Source of the DNA: Mercenaria mercenaria | Lineage: Eukaryota; Mollusca; Bivalvia; Venerida; Veneridae | DNA: 64,000 nucleotides | Direction: 5' to 3' | NCBI RefSeq assembly: GCF_021730395.1 | Contig: NC_069371.1 | Location: 73,500,001-73,564,000, forward strand | Shown here: piece by piece, positions 25,345-36,180 of the stretch | How the letters are laid out: every line of letters starts with the position of its first letter | How positions within the stretch are numbered: position 1 is the stretch's first letter | The notes under the pieces: model-generated | The model's input: only the letters and a program-made list of their open reading frames with translations | Told to the model about the DNA's origin: nothing | The model's database searches: none | Position numbers and translations under genes: made by a program

Positions 25345-26747
25345 CTGTTTGAGAGAAAAAATCATAAAGGCACACTTATCAGTAATGTTTTCATTAAATA
25401 TTGAGTTTTTGCAATCCGGAACGGTTTTTGTAACACCAGTCGGAAATTGTGACTAAAACCACATCAAATGTCAAAATCAATCTTACTATGTCACGTACAT
25501 ATATTCATAGCCACAAACAGCATTCTACGTAATTGTAGAAGGTAGAAAAGGTGGAAACTCCACAGTTCACGCAACATGACAAAAACGAAAATGTTCCTGG
25601 ATACTCTCCATCCCCCCCCCCCCCCCGACCCCACACATTTAGCCCCCCCCCCCCGACCCCACACTTTTAGCCCCTTACTTGGATTGAAAAAAACAAAACA
25701 CTTTTACCGCAAACGCTGTGCGTATATGCATTTTAATCGAATATACTAGTATTGGAAAAAGCTGACTGAGCAGGTAGTGATTAAAGATTACAAGTAAATA
25801 TTATTGTACGCTAAAGACAATTTACACCTCTTATCTCTATTCATACGAACCTCTAGTGATAATTTTGAAAGTAATTGAACACTCCGTGTCGTAAGATAAA
25901 AAAAAAAAAAACGTGATAGTTTTGATTGTTAATAAAAAATCTTAACTATTGTTTGTGTGCGAATTAACTGGTAACCGTCAGTGCTTTTATTCTATATCTA
26001 GAAATGGTACCTAAGGCTACGTTTCTAACGACAACAACAACAAATCAAGTGAAAAACTGAAGTGCACATCGCTTATCTCAAACTAGCAATATTTTAACAT
26101 AGCACAGTGCAGTAAATACGGGAACCTTTGACAGCGGCATCGGCTTCGTTGTTTTGGTGGATTAGCTAAAGAAAGGTGATTATCATTTCTTTTTAACTAA
26201 CACAACCATTTTATTTACACTAAAGAACGTCTGCATTATATTAACAGAAGTTTCTGCAACGGCAGATTCCGCAAGGTAAATGCGATGCCGCACGCCTCGG
26301 TCAATATGCAGATTAGATAAACACAAGGTGCGTATCATAAAAAGTGAAATGACTTCTTTCGGCACAGCTTTTGGTAAGGTTTTGGTGTGACCATCAGATT
26401 GAATATATATTTTTATATCGCTCTGTATTTATAATCAGAGATATTTGAATTCAAGTTACCTAGGAATACATGTTGCTTGGTTCATTGCCAAAATATATAT
26501 ATATATATTAAACTGTAAGATCAAATTATTTCGAGAGGCATTTATCTAAATCACTTTGGTTGCCAAAAGCACCAAAAGTAGCTTCAAGTTTATATGCACG
26601 TAAACCTATTTGACTGTATATTTTAAGTTTATTCAATGCAATAATCATGTATCAGTATCTAAACTTCCAAAGTTAATTCTAAGACCTCTGATATTTGTAA
26701 TCTAGGATAAAAAGCATTTTCGTTTATATTATGCTTCACATCTTGAT
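25345..26747. other. upstream region of the minus-strand C1q exon
   Basis: It should contain the first exon of the minus-strand C1q gene, but no frame with a signal peptide and a phase-1 donor was found. It holds a fragment at about 25545-25595 resembling the start of the 38147 dispersed repeat, C-tracts, a poly-A run near 25900 and an AT run near 26497. Confidence 0.4.
25612..25674. repeat. duplicated C-tract unit
   Basis: Two copies of a unit made of a 12-15-nt C run followed by GACCCCACACWTTTAGCCCC. Possible assembly or sequencing weak spot. Confidence 0.85.
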
Positions 26748-27495
26748 AAAGAATACACAGGTAAAATAGCGGACGAAAGAATTAAATTCTTTCAGTCAAG
26801 GAAGAAACGATATTTCTGCACGATATGTCATATGTTTTCGCGACTTCACATGTAGCTGTACACTGACCTAATTTGACAAAACAACAGCTTTCCTCTTTCT
26901 TTAATTAATTGTCATTGAGTGGAATAGAATAAATAAAACATTTCTTGAAAAGAAAATAAACGAGTATCCCTATAAGGGCCCAACGAAACAAAACAGAAGA
27001 CAAAAACAACAACAACAAAAAACAAAGCAGCTAAGTCACATCGGGCTTTAAAAATGGTCTATCACAGTGTCCACCAGCAGGTATAGCGTAGCGCCCAACT
27101 GTATAAGGGTTGAATACAAGACTTAGATGTGTGATTCAATAATCGGATCACCCAAAAAAGGCTTAAGCAATAAGGAAATTACATGTAGTATCATTCAAAT
27201 ATTAATTTATAGTTTTAAGATTAAAGGTTTAATTTAATATTTCCTTTTTGTTCATTTAAAAGTTAAAAATTCTCATGCAATACAAGTTTAGAACGAACGC
27301 ATTATGAGTAAAGAACTCTCCAAGATTCTGCCAGTGAGTCCATACTTTTGGTGATAAGTGTATAGTTTTACGAAGCGTGTAAACAGGATAGCGTTTATCA
27401 CAACAAAATTGAACCTGATTAAAACTATACAGGTGTAACTTGCTGAACCATTCACATTCTTCTGCTTGCTCTTTGTGCAAATTTTGTTGTAAAAA

Positions 27496-28721
27496 ATGTT
27501 GTGGATTATTTTCTTCGCAAGTTTTTCATCGAAAGTTGTACTTGCACAAGAGCCAACCTGTGCATGTTCCAAATTTCATTACGAAGAGCAAATGCTAAAG
27601 AAAATAGTGAGAATGGAGTTCTTTGTGGAAAGAATGAACATTGAAACGGAAGAGGCAAGGATAAGTGTAGAGAAAACTACTGACGAATTCAAAAGATTAA
27701 AAACTGAATACGAGCAATATGTAGACGCCTCCCAAAAGGAAATACAAGACTTAAAAGGTTTGTGCTGATTAAAACTGCTTCAGCTACTATTGCATTTTAC
27801 GTTTTCTTGAGTTTATTCATTATTTATTGTAATTCATTCATTACTATTGGAAGACGCAATAGACACGTTGCCAACGTAAATTCGGTATAATTGAATGCTG
27901 TAATCTAACATCTTTTAAATGATTTCGATTCCAGTGTGGTTTGTTATTCCGTTAATAATACAGTAAATGCAATACTGCCCGGACTTCATTGGAATTTAGC
28001 ATACTTAAACGTACGACATACGCTTTATTGTGATGTAGCTGTATTTGATAAATTCAGAGTAACTTTGATATTTACTGCAGTCTAAAATGATTTCGTTCAA
28101 CGTTTTACTACCAAGGTATGTTTGAAAGAGTGTAACATTATACACACATGTGTAAACAATATGCTTCTGGCGGCATGCAAAATGTTAGAGAACACTTAAG
28201 TACTTCTTTAGACATTACAAAAAATAGTTCGACTTCTAAAATTGATTGCTAAATAATGTCTTAAAAAGCGTAAACATGTATTGTCCCTTATATTTTCAGA
28301 GACCTTACGAACACCAACTATTGCATTTAAAGCGAAGAAAGTGAGAAACCAAATGCCAAGCATAGACGAAACTATTGTCTTTAAAGAAACACTGTTTAAC
28401 TTCGGAGAACATTATGACAACTTCACTGGAATTTTCACAGCTCCTGTTCATGGGACATATCTCTTTACAATACATATTTGTTTGCAAGTGGGTGTATACA
28501 TGTATTATGGGATCATGGTTGAAGGTGAACGAATCACAAACGGACTATTTTATGAAGGGAACACCACCAATTGTAATACTGCTGACGCTATTATGGTTCT
28601 GAAGTCTGGAGATCGGGTGTGGGTGAAATATCTTAGGTCATCCACGACAGGCAAAGCTGTGATAGAAGGGAACCACGACCACAGATGGAACACGTTCTCG
28701 GGGACTCTGATAAATACTTAG
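27496..28721 (+). CDS. secreted C1q-domain protein with coiled-coil stalk, paralogue 2
   Basis: Exons 27496-27757 and 28300-28721 (donor TAAAAG|GTTTGT, acceptor TATTTTCAG, phase 1) give 227 aa. Architecture is the same as paralogue 1: signal peptide MLWIIFFASFSSKVVLAQ, Cys-x-Cys, coiled coil, C1q domain ending NTFSGTLINT. Protein differences from paralogue 1 are scattered, for example CLQVGVYMYYG versus CLYIRVHMYYG and MKSEDWVWV versus LKSGDRVWV. No stop or frame problem is seen, so both copies look functional. The donor here is weaker than in paralogue 1 (GTTTGT versus GTGTGT), and the downstream AATAAA is lost; ATTAAA at 28778 could replace it. Role inferred from family: secreted recognition protein. 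Confidence 0.9.
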
Positions 28722-29085
28722 AACCAGACATGCCGCAATATTGTTAATGTTTAAATATACGTAGTTGCATGTGTTTATTAAAACAAATTGAATGTTGTGA
28801 TGTGCGTCTTCAATCAAACTTTTCAAGGACAGAGTCAGTAAAAACGAATGTATTTAATTAAACTGTTTGAAGTATGCAAACACGAAAAACCAAACCTGCA
28901 CCTTGACCTTGGAAAAGTTTCTTTCTAAATGTCATGAGAAATTGAATTGTAATTTCAATAGCAAGCTAAAATTGATCAAATGCATCTAAATGTTTAATAA
29001 TCATTATGATAAATTAAAAAAGTAACTGAGTGATGGACTTAGTAAGGAGATGTAGTGGAAGATTTGCTCGTCAGCGAGAGTCCTA

Positions 29086-29292
29086 ACCTTTAGCCTGCTA
29101 AATTTCTAAAATGGACTGATTCATCATTCAATGTGGGCAATACCATTTATTATTCTATGGGGTGTTCACTGAAAATTTACTGACTGAATAGAGAACAGTG
29201 CAGACCATGATCCGCCTGAACAGATGTGCAAGCTGATCTTGGTCTGCACTGTTCGCAAAGGCAAAATCACTTGCCGCCAACAGGCTAAAGGT
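29086..29292. mobile_element. 207-bp MITE with TA target duplication
   Basis: Terminal inverted repeats ACCTTTAGCCTG and CAGGCTAAAGGT are flanked by TA at 29084 and 29293. The paralogous locus in copy 1 reads GTCCTAATACGAATT with a single TA, which matches the empty site. An inner palindrome (AGTGCAGACCATGATC and GATCTTGGTCTGCACT) is shared with 8179-8390. TA target duplication suggests Tc1/mariner-type mobilisation, which is an inference. Confidence 0.85.
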
Positions 29293-29683
29293 TAATATGA
29301 ATTCCAATAAAATTTATACGAAGATTCTTTGAAAGTATAGAACGTAAACTAGAAACAAAAATGAAAGACACGGTTTGAATATGTTCATTAGAAGTAAAGA
29401 AAATTGCAAAGCCCCTCACGCCCCATAGTACCAGCTTAAGTGGAATACTATTATCCACTATTTAAGCACGTGCTCGTGAACAGTCTGGATCGAAATTTTA
29501 CTTGAAAACGCTCAAGTGTCTTCTTATATTTCTTAAAATTGTTTCTGCTACTTGTCCGTCTGATTTAACCTATTCAAAATAAAGATCGGAAGGGTGTGTG
29601 GTGTTATAGGTATGTAAAATCGTGTTTGTTTTGTTCATTACATTTACGTTTTAATACGGACGATTTGTATCTCAACATTAATT

Positions 29684-29918
29684 GAGCCGTGCCATGGGAA
29701 AACCAACATAGTGGCTTTGCGACCAGCATGGTTCCAGACCAGCCTGCGCATCCGCGCAGTCTGGTCTGGATCCATGCTGTTCGCTAACAGTTTCTCCAAT
29801 TCCAATAGGCTTTAAGAGCGAACAGCATGGAGCCTGACCAGACTGCGCGGATGCGCAGGCTGGTCTGGATCGATGCTGGTCGCAAACCCACTATGTTGGT
29901 TTTCTCATGGCACGGCTC
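29684..29918. mobile_element. 235-bp palindromic MITE
   Basis: Ends GAGCCGTGCCATG and CATGGCACGGCTC continue into long inverted arms (AAAACCAACATAGTGG, then GACCAGCATGG and CCAGACCAGCCTGCGCAT with partners). AATT flanks both ends. The paralogous site in copy 1 reads CATTAACTATCGCATT, consistent with a pre-insertion site of about AATT. Confidence 0.85.
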
Positions 29919-30482
29919 AATTGTCGCATTTGAGGCAACCATTGATTTCAGTATTATTACGCAACAAAAACTCAAAACAAGTAATTGATTAGTTTGTAAA
30001 ACATGAACGTGGTCTGTTTAATTTTCTCGACATGTTCGATTCAAAAAGAAAAAATAATGTGTTAGGTTAACAACAAATAATTACATAAAACGAGTTCAAT
30101 TATAAAACAGAAGTGGAAATCATCAAGCGCTGACGTAATAGAAGTGTTTACTTACTAAAAAAGCGAGAAGGAATATCAAAGGTCAAAGATATCAAATGGA
30201 TAGAAACATCAAATTTACTATTACATGAAGCTTAATCAGTTGCACTATCCAGAAAACAAAAAAAAATACCCAAGCTTATAATATTTATCAGAACAATCGT
30301 AGGTTTCCATTCAGCTGCTTTTGATAACTTTTACTTGTTATCATAACCAGATGTATAATTTGCATTACTTCATGAAATTTGAAAAATATACCGTGATTCA
30401 GTGTTGATCTTTTAAAAAAAAAATATTGATAAAACTAATTCGTTAAATTGAAGTTTTCGCTACTAATCAAGAATAGGAAATG

Positions 30483-30640
30483 TGTCTTCGGTGCTAGGGG
30501 GCGTGGGCAGTGTTGCATTTTCCATTACTGCTCATGAACAGACTCAATCAAACCGAGTCTGCAATTTTCACTGCCTTGTTTTCGGTGCTTCCGAGGGATC
30601 TACTTTTCAGATTTTATTCTATCATTGTTAAAGAGGAAAG
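30483..30640 (-). repeat. dispersed repeat, family also at 49148
   Basis: Reverse complement of the 49148-49310 sequence, including TGCTCATGAACAGACTCAAT, AGGGGGCGTGGGCAGTGTTG and TGCTTCCGAGGGATCTAC. Related to the longer repeat at 38147 and 51392. No terminal structure could be defined. Confidence 0.75.
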
Positions 30641-30784
30641 CAACATAAATGATTGTTCTGATAGAATGTTTTATGCTCTACATGTTATAACTATAGAAAG
30701 CATTATCTATTTAGTATTTGCGAATTAAATACTTCAGCAGTTTGTACGTGATATAATTAACAATTCAATAGCTGCCTCAATTTT

Positions 30785-32065
30785 TGATCTGCGATTGCAG
30801 ACCTGGTCTCCAACCTAGATTTGTTTTAGATATTGATGTACAATTGCAGATCTAGGTCTACATTGAATGTTGATATACGACTTTTTCGAATGTTGTTCCA
30901 CGACCTAGACTTATCTGAATGTATATTTACGATTGCAGACCTAGGTCTACATTAAATTTTTAAAAAAGGATCTACGACCTGTACAATTTCGTGTGAAAAT
31001 CTACGACATGAACAAGTTCGACTGTCGATCTTTGACCTAGACATTTTCCAATAATCTACGACCTAGGCTCTTTGTTAATTCAATGTCAATCCACGATTTA
31101 AGCTGTTGATCTATGACCAGATATGACAGCTTTTTTAATGTTGTTTTACGATTGCAGACCTAGATTTACATTGAATTTCGACCTAAACAATTTCATATGT
31201 AAAACTACGACTTAGACTTTTTCGAATGTCGATCTACGATCTAGATTTGTTTTAAATGTTGCTCTACGATTGCAGACACGGGTCTTCAATGAATGTTGAT
31301 CTGTGTGTGTGTGTGTTCGGGTTTAACGTCTTTCTCAACAATATTTCAGTCATATGAACGACGGTGTCTACTTGTAGCAGTGAGCACAATGCCCAACTTT
31401 ATAGTGCTGCCTCACTGGAATATCACACCGTAGACACATGACATGATACCCCACCCAGTCACATTATACTGACACCGGGCTGACCAGTCCTAGTACTATC
31501 CTCTTAATGCTGAGCGCCAAGCGAGGAAGCTACTAGTACCATTTTTTACGTCTTTGGTATGACGCGGCCAGGGATCGAACCCACGACCTCCCGCACACGA
31601 AGCGGACGCTCTACTACTAGGCTACCGAGACGGTTGATCTACAAGTTCGAATGTTTATCTATGGCCTTAACTTTCTCGAATTTCGATCTACGACCTCGAC
31701 CTAGAGTTGTTTTGAATGTTGATCTAAGATTGCAGGCATGTGTCTACATTGAATATTGATCTACGACCCGATTAATTTCGAATGTCAATCAACGACCTGG
31801 ACATTTTCAAATGTCGATCTACGACCTAGACATAGTTTGGTTCTACATTGAATATTAATCTACAGCCTGAACAGTTTTGAATGTCATTCTACGACTTGAA
31901 CATTTTCACTTGATCTACAGCCTGAACTTTTTCGAATGTCGATCTTCAGTTTTGAATTGTCTTGAATGTCCATCTACGATTGCAGACCTTGGTCTACATT
32001 TATTGTCGATGTATAATTTTAGAACCGGGTTCACATTGAATATCGATCTACGATTGTCTATCTCA
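30785..32065. repeat. degenerate ~35-bp minisatellite
   Basis: Units follow the pattern GATCTACGACCTAGAC, TTTTCGAATGT, or the variant GATCTACGATTGCAGACC with GGTCTACATTGAATGTT. It is strongly diverged and is interrupted by a SINE at 31303-31632. Confidence 0.8.
31303..31632 (-). mobile_element. tRNA-headed SINE inserted in the minisatellite
   Basis: Minus-strand SINE. The tRNA-like head lies at the right (B box GGTTCGATCCC) and the core ATGACTGAAATATTGTTGAG with TTAAACCC near the left end, followed by a CA-rich tail. Perfect 8-bp direct repeats GTTGATCT at 31295-31302 and 31633-31640 flank it. Its body differs from the SINE at 14770, so it is a different subfamily. Confidence 0.85.
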
Positions 32066-32210
32066 TAGTAAACTTCACAAATCTGTCTAAAGCCATGTTA
32101 TACAGCTACGCCATGTTATACAGCTACATGTACGCCATATTACACAGCTACGCCTAAAATTCCTCCTTGGTACTTGAAAGCTTCAGTCTTTTTCGTTATA
32201 TTCCCAAAAA

Positions 32211-33104
32211 TCCACGTAATACCGACACATCGTGACGTGCCGGAACAATATACTCCACGTAATACAAACACATCGAGACGTGCCGGAACAATATTCTACA
32301 CGTAATACCGACACATTGAGACGTGCCGGAACAATATACTCCACGTAATACCTACCCATAGAGACGTGCCGGAACAATATACTCTACGTAATACCGACAC
32401 ATCGAGACGTGCCGGAACAATATACTCCACGTAATACCGACCCATCGAGACGTGCTGGAACAATATACTCCACGTAATACCGACACATCGAGACGTGCCG
32501 GAACAATATACTCCATGTAATACCAACACATCGAGACGTGCCGGAACAATATACTACACGTAATACCGACACATCGAGACGTACCGGAACAATATACTCT
32601 ACGTAATACCGACACATCGAGACGTGCCGGAACAATATACTCCACGTAATACCGACACATCGAGACGTGCCGGAACAATATACTCCACGTAATACCGACA
32701 CATCGAGACGTTCCGAACAATATACTCTACGTAATACCGACACATTGAGACGTGCCGGAACAATATACTCCACGTAATACCGACACATCGAGACATGCCG
32801 GAACAATATACACCACGTAATACCGACCCATCGGGACGTGCAGGAACAATATACTCCACGTAATACCGACCCATCGAGACGTCCACGTAATACCGACCCA
32901 TCTAGACGTGCGGGAACAATATACTCTACGTAATACCGACCCATCAAGACGTGCCGGAACAATATACTCTACGTAATACCGGCCCATCGAGACGTGCCGG
33001 AACAATATACTCCACGTAATACCGACCCATCGAGACGTGCCGGAACAATATACTCCACGTAATACCAACTCATCGAGACGTGCCGGAACAATATACTATC
33101 CTTG
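32211..33104. repeat. 43-bp minisatellite, about 21 units
   Basis: The unit is CATCGAGACGTGCCGGAACA followed by ATATACTCCACGTAATACCGACA. Variation is mostly single-base, for example CCCATCG for ACATCG. One shortened unit lies near 32880. Because 43 is not a multiple of three and the unit has no antisense stop in any frame, long antisense open frames (up to 192 codons) arise by chance. Confidence 0.95.
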
Positions 33105-34189
33105 CTAGTAAAGTATACACGTTTTAGCGGACCAAATACGTTTCCTACGCGGGGCATATCTTACATAAAGGACTAATATCTAGTATATGATACACATTTT
33201 CCGTAAGAAGGTTCTTTTAAATATACGACAATATTTTGATAGTATGCTTCACTCTTAAGGTATTAGATACCTAATAAAAATGTTTAAAAAAATGGCATTC
33301 GCTTGGTATTTTCTTAAAGTTAACCTTGTTTTGCACTGTGTTGCAATTTTTAAACAACTTTTACCGTCCGTTTTTTTTATATAATTTTTTCATAATTTAT
33401 GTTTCTTAAAGCTCAAGTAGAGACAAATTTCAAAATGATGGCCATTTTCCAAAATGTGTGCAGAGAATTCATTATAATATTAATTTTGATGAAAGAAACT
33501 ATTTGTAAACAATTATAAAACACAAAATAAAACTGCCAGTATCAATTTTTTTTCTAGTGTGCCTCAAGTAATAGTTTACCAATTTGTTTCATATATGTGG
33601 CTGGATAACACCCACGTAGGCATTTTGTGAAGATGCAACTTTTATGTGTTATATGTGAAGTATATGATATAAGTAGTTTATTGCTGCCGGTAGTCACAAT
33701 CCTAAGGTCAAATTAAGGTCAAGAAATTAGGTCAAAGGTCATTAAGTGCAGTTGTTACAAATTTCACTTATTTGGCATCATGTCTTCACCATTTGATGAA
33801 ATAAGTGAGCAAAAATGGTATTTAATTGAAGCGAATGTATTGAACTATGAAATAAAATAACTATATGCAAAGTAGCTCATTTGCATATTAATTATTGTTA
33901 ATGAAAGCGGTAAAATTGTACAAAATTACAATAAAAATTGGCATGCATGTACAGCTGTACAATATTCATAGTTTTATATATAATTTTCATGATTTTAAAA
34001 AGAGAAAGGTAGCAAATGATATGTGGGATAAATATATATTGATAAACGCAACTGTTTTGTATCGCCATCATATGTGTTTTATGTATAGATACTGCTTGAA
34101 TTGGGTGGGGTGAGTTGACTTCTGCCCAATAGTTATCTTTAGTACAATCGTGTATTTGTTTTCACAATAGCAAGGTATTTCTTTTTTAT

Positions 34190-34730
34190 TAGGTACATAT
34201 CTACCGGCTACTAGTATTTCAAAATGTTAACCTATGTCACACAGCCAATATGGCTGCCATTTTTTCAAAATGGCGACCAAGATGACCACCAAAGTAAGTA
34301 TGTTCAAAAGTAGGCTTATATATGAGCGTCTACATATGTTTGAATGTAATTTATTGCAGTATTTAGATTGATATATACAACTGATAATAAGACCATACAC
34401 CATGTAGGCAACCTCAGATAACCCATATGGCGCTCATTTTTCAACTTGGCTAAAAGTCAATATGTTAAGGTTTCCTTGCATACATTATAGAGTTTACATA
34501 GTTGTTTTTTGTAGTTTAGTAAAGTATTGTGATTGAAAAAAGGAAACATTTCTATTTTAAATCGGGTTGACACAATCTCAGACAACCAATAAGACAGCCA
34601 CTTTTCACAAAGGCCGCCAAGAAATCAGTATGTTCAGTTTTTCTAATATACTGGAGAATGTACAAAAGGTTTTATGTAAGGTTTTTGCAGTATTTTGACG
34701 GATAATTAAACAATATACTATTTAAAACAT
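34190..34730. repeat. ~180-bp tandem repeat, three diverged units
   Basis: Each unit has a block like CACACAGCCAATATGGCTGCC, then TTTTTCAAAATGGC-like sequence, AAAGTAAGTATGTTCA-like sequence and TTTATTGCAGTATTTAG-like sequence. Confidence 0.65.
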
Positions 34731-35078
34731 AATATTGGGTTTACAGACAGGATAGCCTAAATTGGCTTCAGTAGTATACTTGGTATAACGCCTAGGCACC
34801 CAATGTATCTAGGGGAATAGAGAAGGCAACTGTGGATATCTTCGGTATATCGGCAAACAGGCCACTATGAATATTCTTAGGATACAGACATGCAAACTGT
34901 GTATCAGTGATATATAGTCAGGCCATTTGTGGTATCATTTGTTTACAGACACGCCATCAGGGCTCGGGCTAAATATTGATGCCACTATCGGTATTGAGGG
35001 TATACAGACATGCCACTCTGGGTACCCTGTGTATACAGATTGGCCCTTCTTGCTATACATACAGACATCTAGGGAAAA

Positions 35079-35082
<4 letters not shown>

Positions 35083-35131
<49 letters not shown>
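35083..35131. repeat. TC then TA microsatellite
   Basis: About 13 TC units followed directly by about 12 TA units, inside the 33-bp minisatellite. Confidence 0.95.
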
Positions 35132-36071
35132 GCAACAATAGGTAGCCTGGATATAGAGACAGATAAAATTGGTATTCTAGTTATACAGGAAAACTATCAT
35201 GGGTATACATACATGTACATTCCACTATGGGTATCTTTGTTATATAATCATTCACTCTGCGTGTTTTGTGCATACATGTATAGCCACCCTGGCTATGCAT
35301 ACAGTCCACTAAGGGTACCTTGGCTATACATACAGGTCACTATGGGTATCATGTGTATACAGAAAGGCTTATCTGTGTATTCTGTGCATACAGACAGGTC
35401 ATATTGGCTACACATGTATACATACTGACAAATACTGATATACTGAATGTACAGAAAGGCAATTCTGGGTATTCTGGACATACAGAAGGTCCAACCGAGT
35501 TTCCGTGCAACTCTGGATATTCTGGGTATACAGGCATGTCATCCTGGCTATACAGTTGTATATATAGGCTACTAAGGGTATCTTCGATTTACATACACAC
35601 CATTCTGGGTATCTTGGGTATATAGACATGTTATCACGGCTTTACATTCAGGCCACTTTGGATGGCATTTGTATACAGACAGGTAACCTATATATCCAAG
35701 GTATAGAGCCATGCCACTCTGTGTAGTCTGGATATCGTATATGTCATCTTGGCCGTATATACTGGCAATTATGGATATCCCGGTTTTACATATAAGCCTT
35801 TCTGGGTAAAAATCCTGGGTATACAGGCAGACCATCGTTGCTATACACTAGGCCAGTATATACGTTCAGTATAATTGGTATATAGACATGTCACCTGAGT
35901 GCATCCTAGGTAAGCCACCTTGAGTATCCTGGGTATACAAACAGGCCATCCTGACCGTTTACTTAATGTCACCAATATGAATATTCTGGGTTTAAATACA
36001 TGCCACCGGTGTACCCTAGGTGAAGAGGCAGGTGTATCTGAGTATCCTTGGTATACTGTCAGGTTTTGGCA

Positions 36072-36180
36072 TGCATTTCCACTGCCGTCCATAAACAGGC
36101 TCAATCAAACCGAGCCTGCAACATTTACGTTTTTGTCGTGTTGAGCGACCTGTGAAATTTCCACTTTTCTCTATTCTGTG
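36072..36180 (-). repeat. dispersed repeat fragment
   Basis: Reverse complement of the first part of the 38147-38442 repeat: CACTGCCGTCCATAAACAGG, TCAATCAAACCGAGCCTGCA and GTCGTGTTGAGCGACCTG. Confidence 0.8.

Larger units (their letters stand above)
26748..30200. repeat. direct segmental duplication, copy 2 (C1q gene)
   Basis: Same orientation as 18336-21062, offset about 8.4 kb. It is longer because of two MITEs (29086-29292, 29684-29918), a longer intron (542 versus 440 bp) and extra sequence near 29295-29460. The two copies are clearly diverged outside exons. Confidence 0.8.

Noticed and set aside
24956-25375. Start of the minus-strand C1q protein at 25375
   Set aside because: The first codons lie inside a polypyrimidine tract and acceptor (CTCTCAAACAG); a spliced start is far more likely.
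32384-32962. 192-codon antisense frame with repeated VPARLDVSVLRGVYCSGTS
   Set aside because: It is produced by the 43-bp minisatellite, is open equally in other frames, and has no splice or start context.
34976-35428. 150-codon frame with tyrosine-rich repeats
   Set aside because: It is created by the 33-bp minisatellite and the TC/TA microsatellite.
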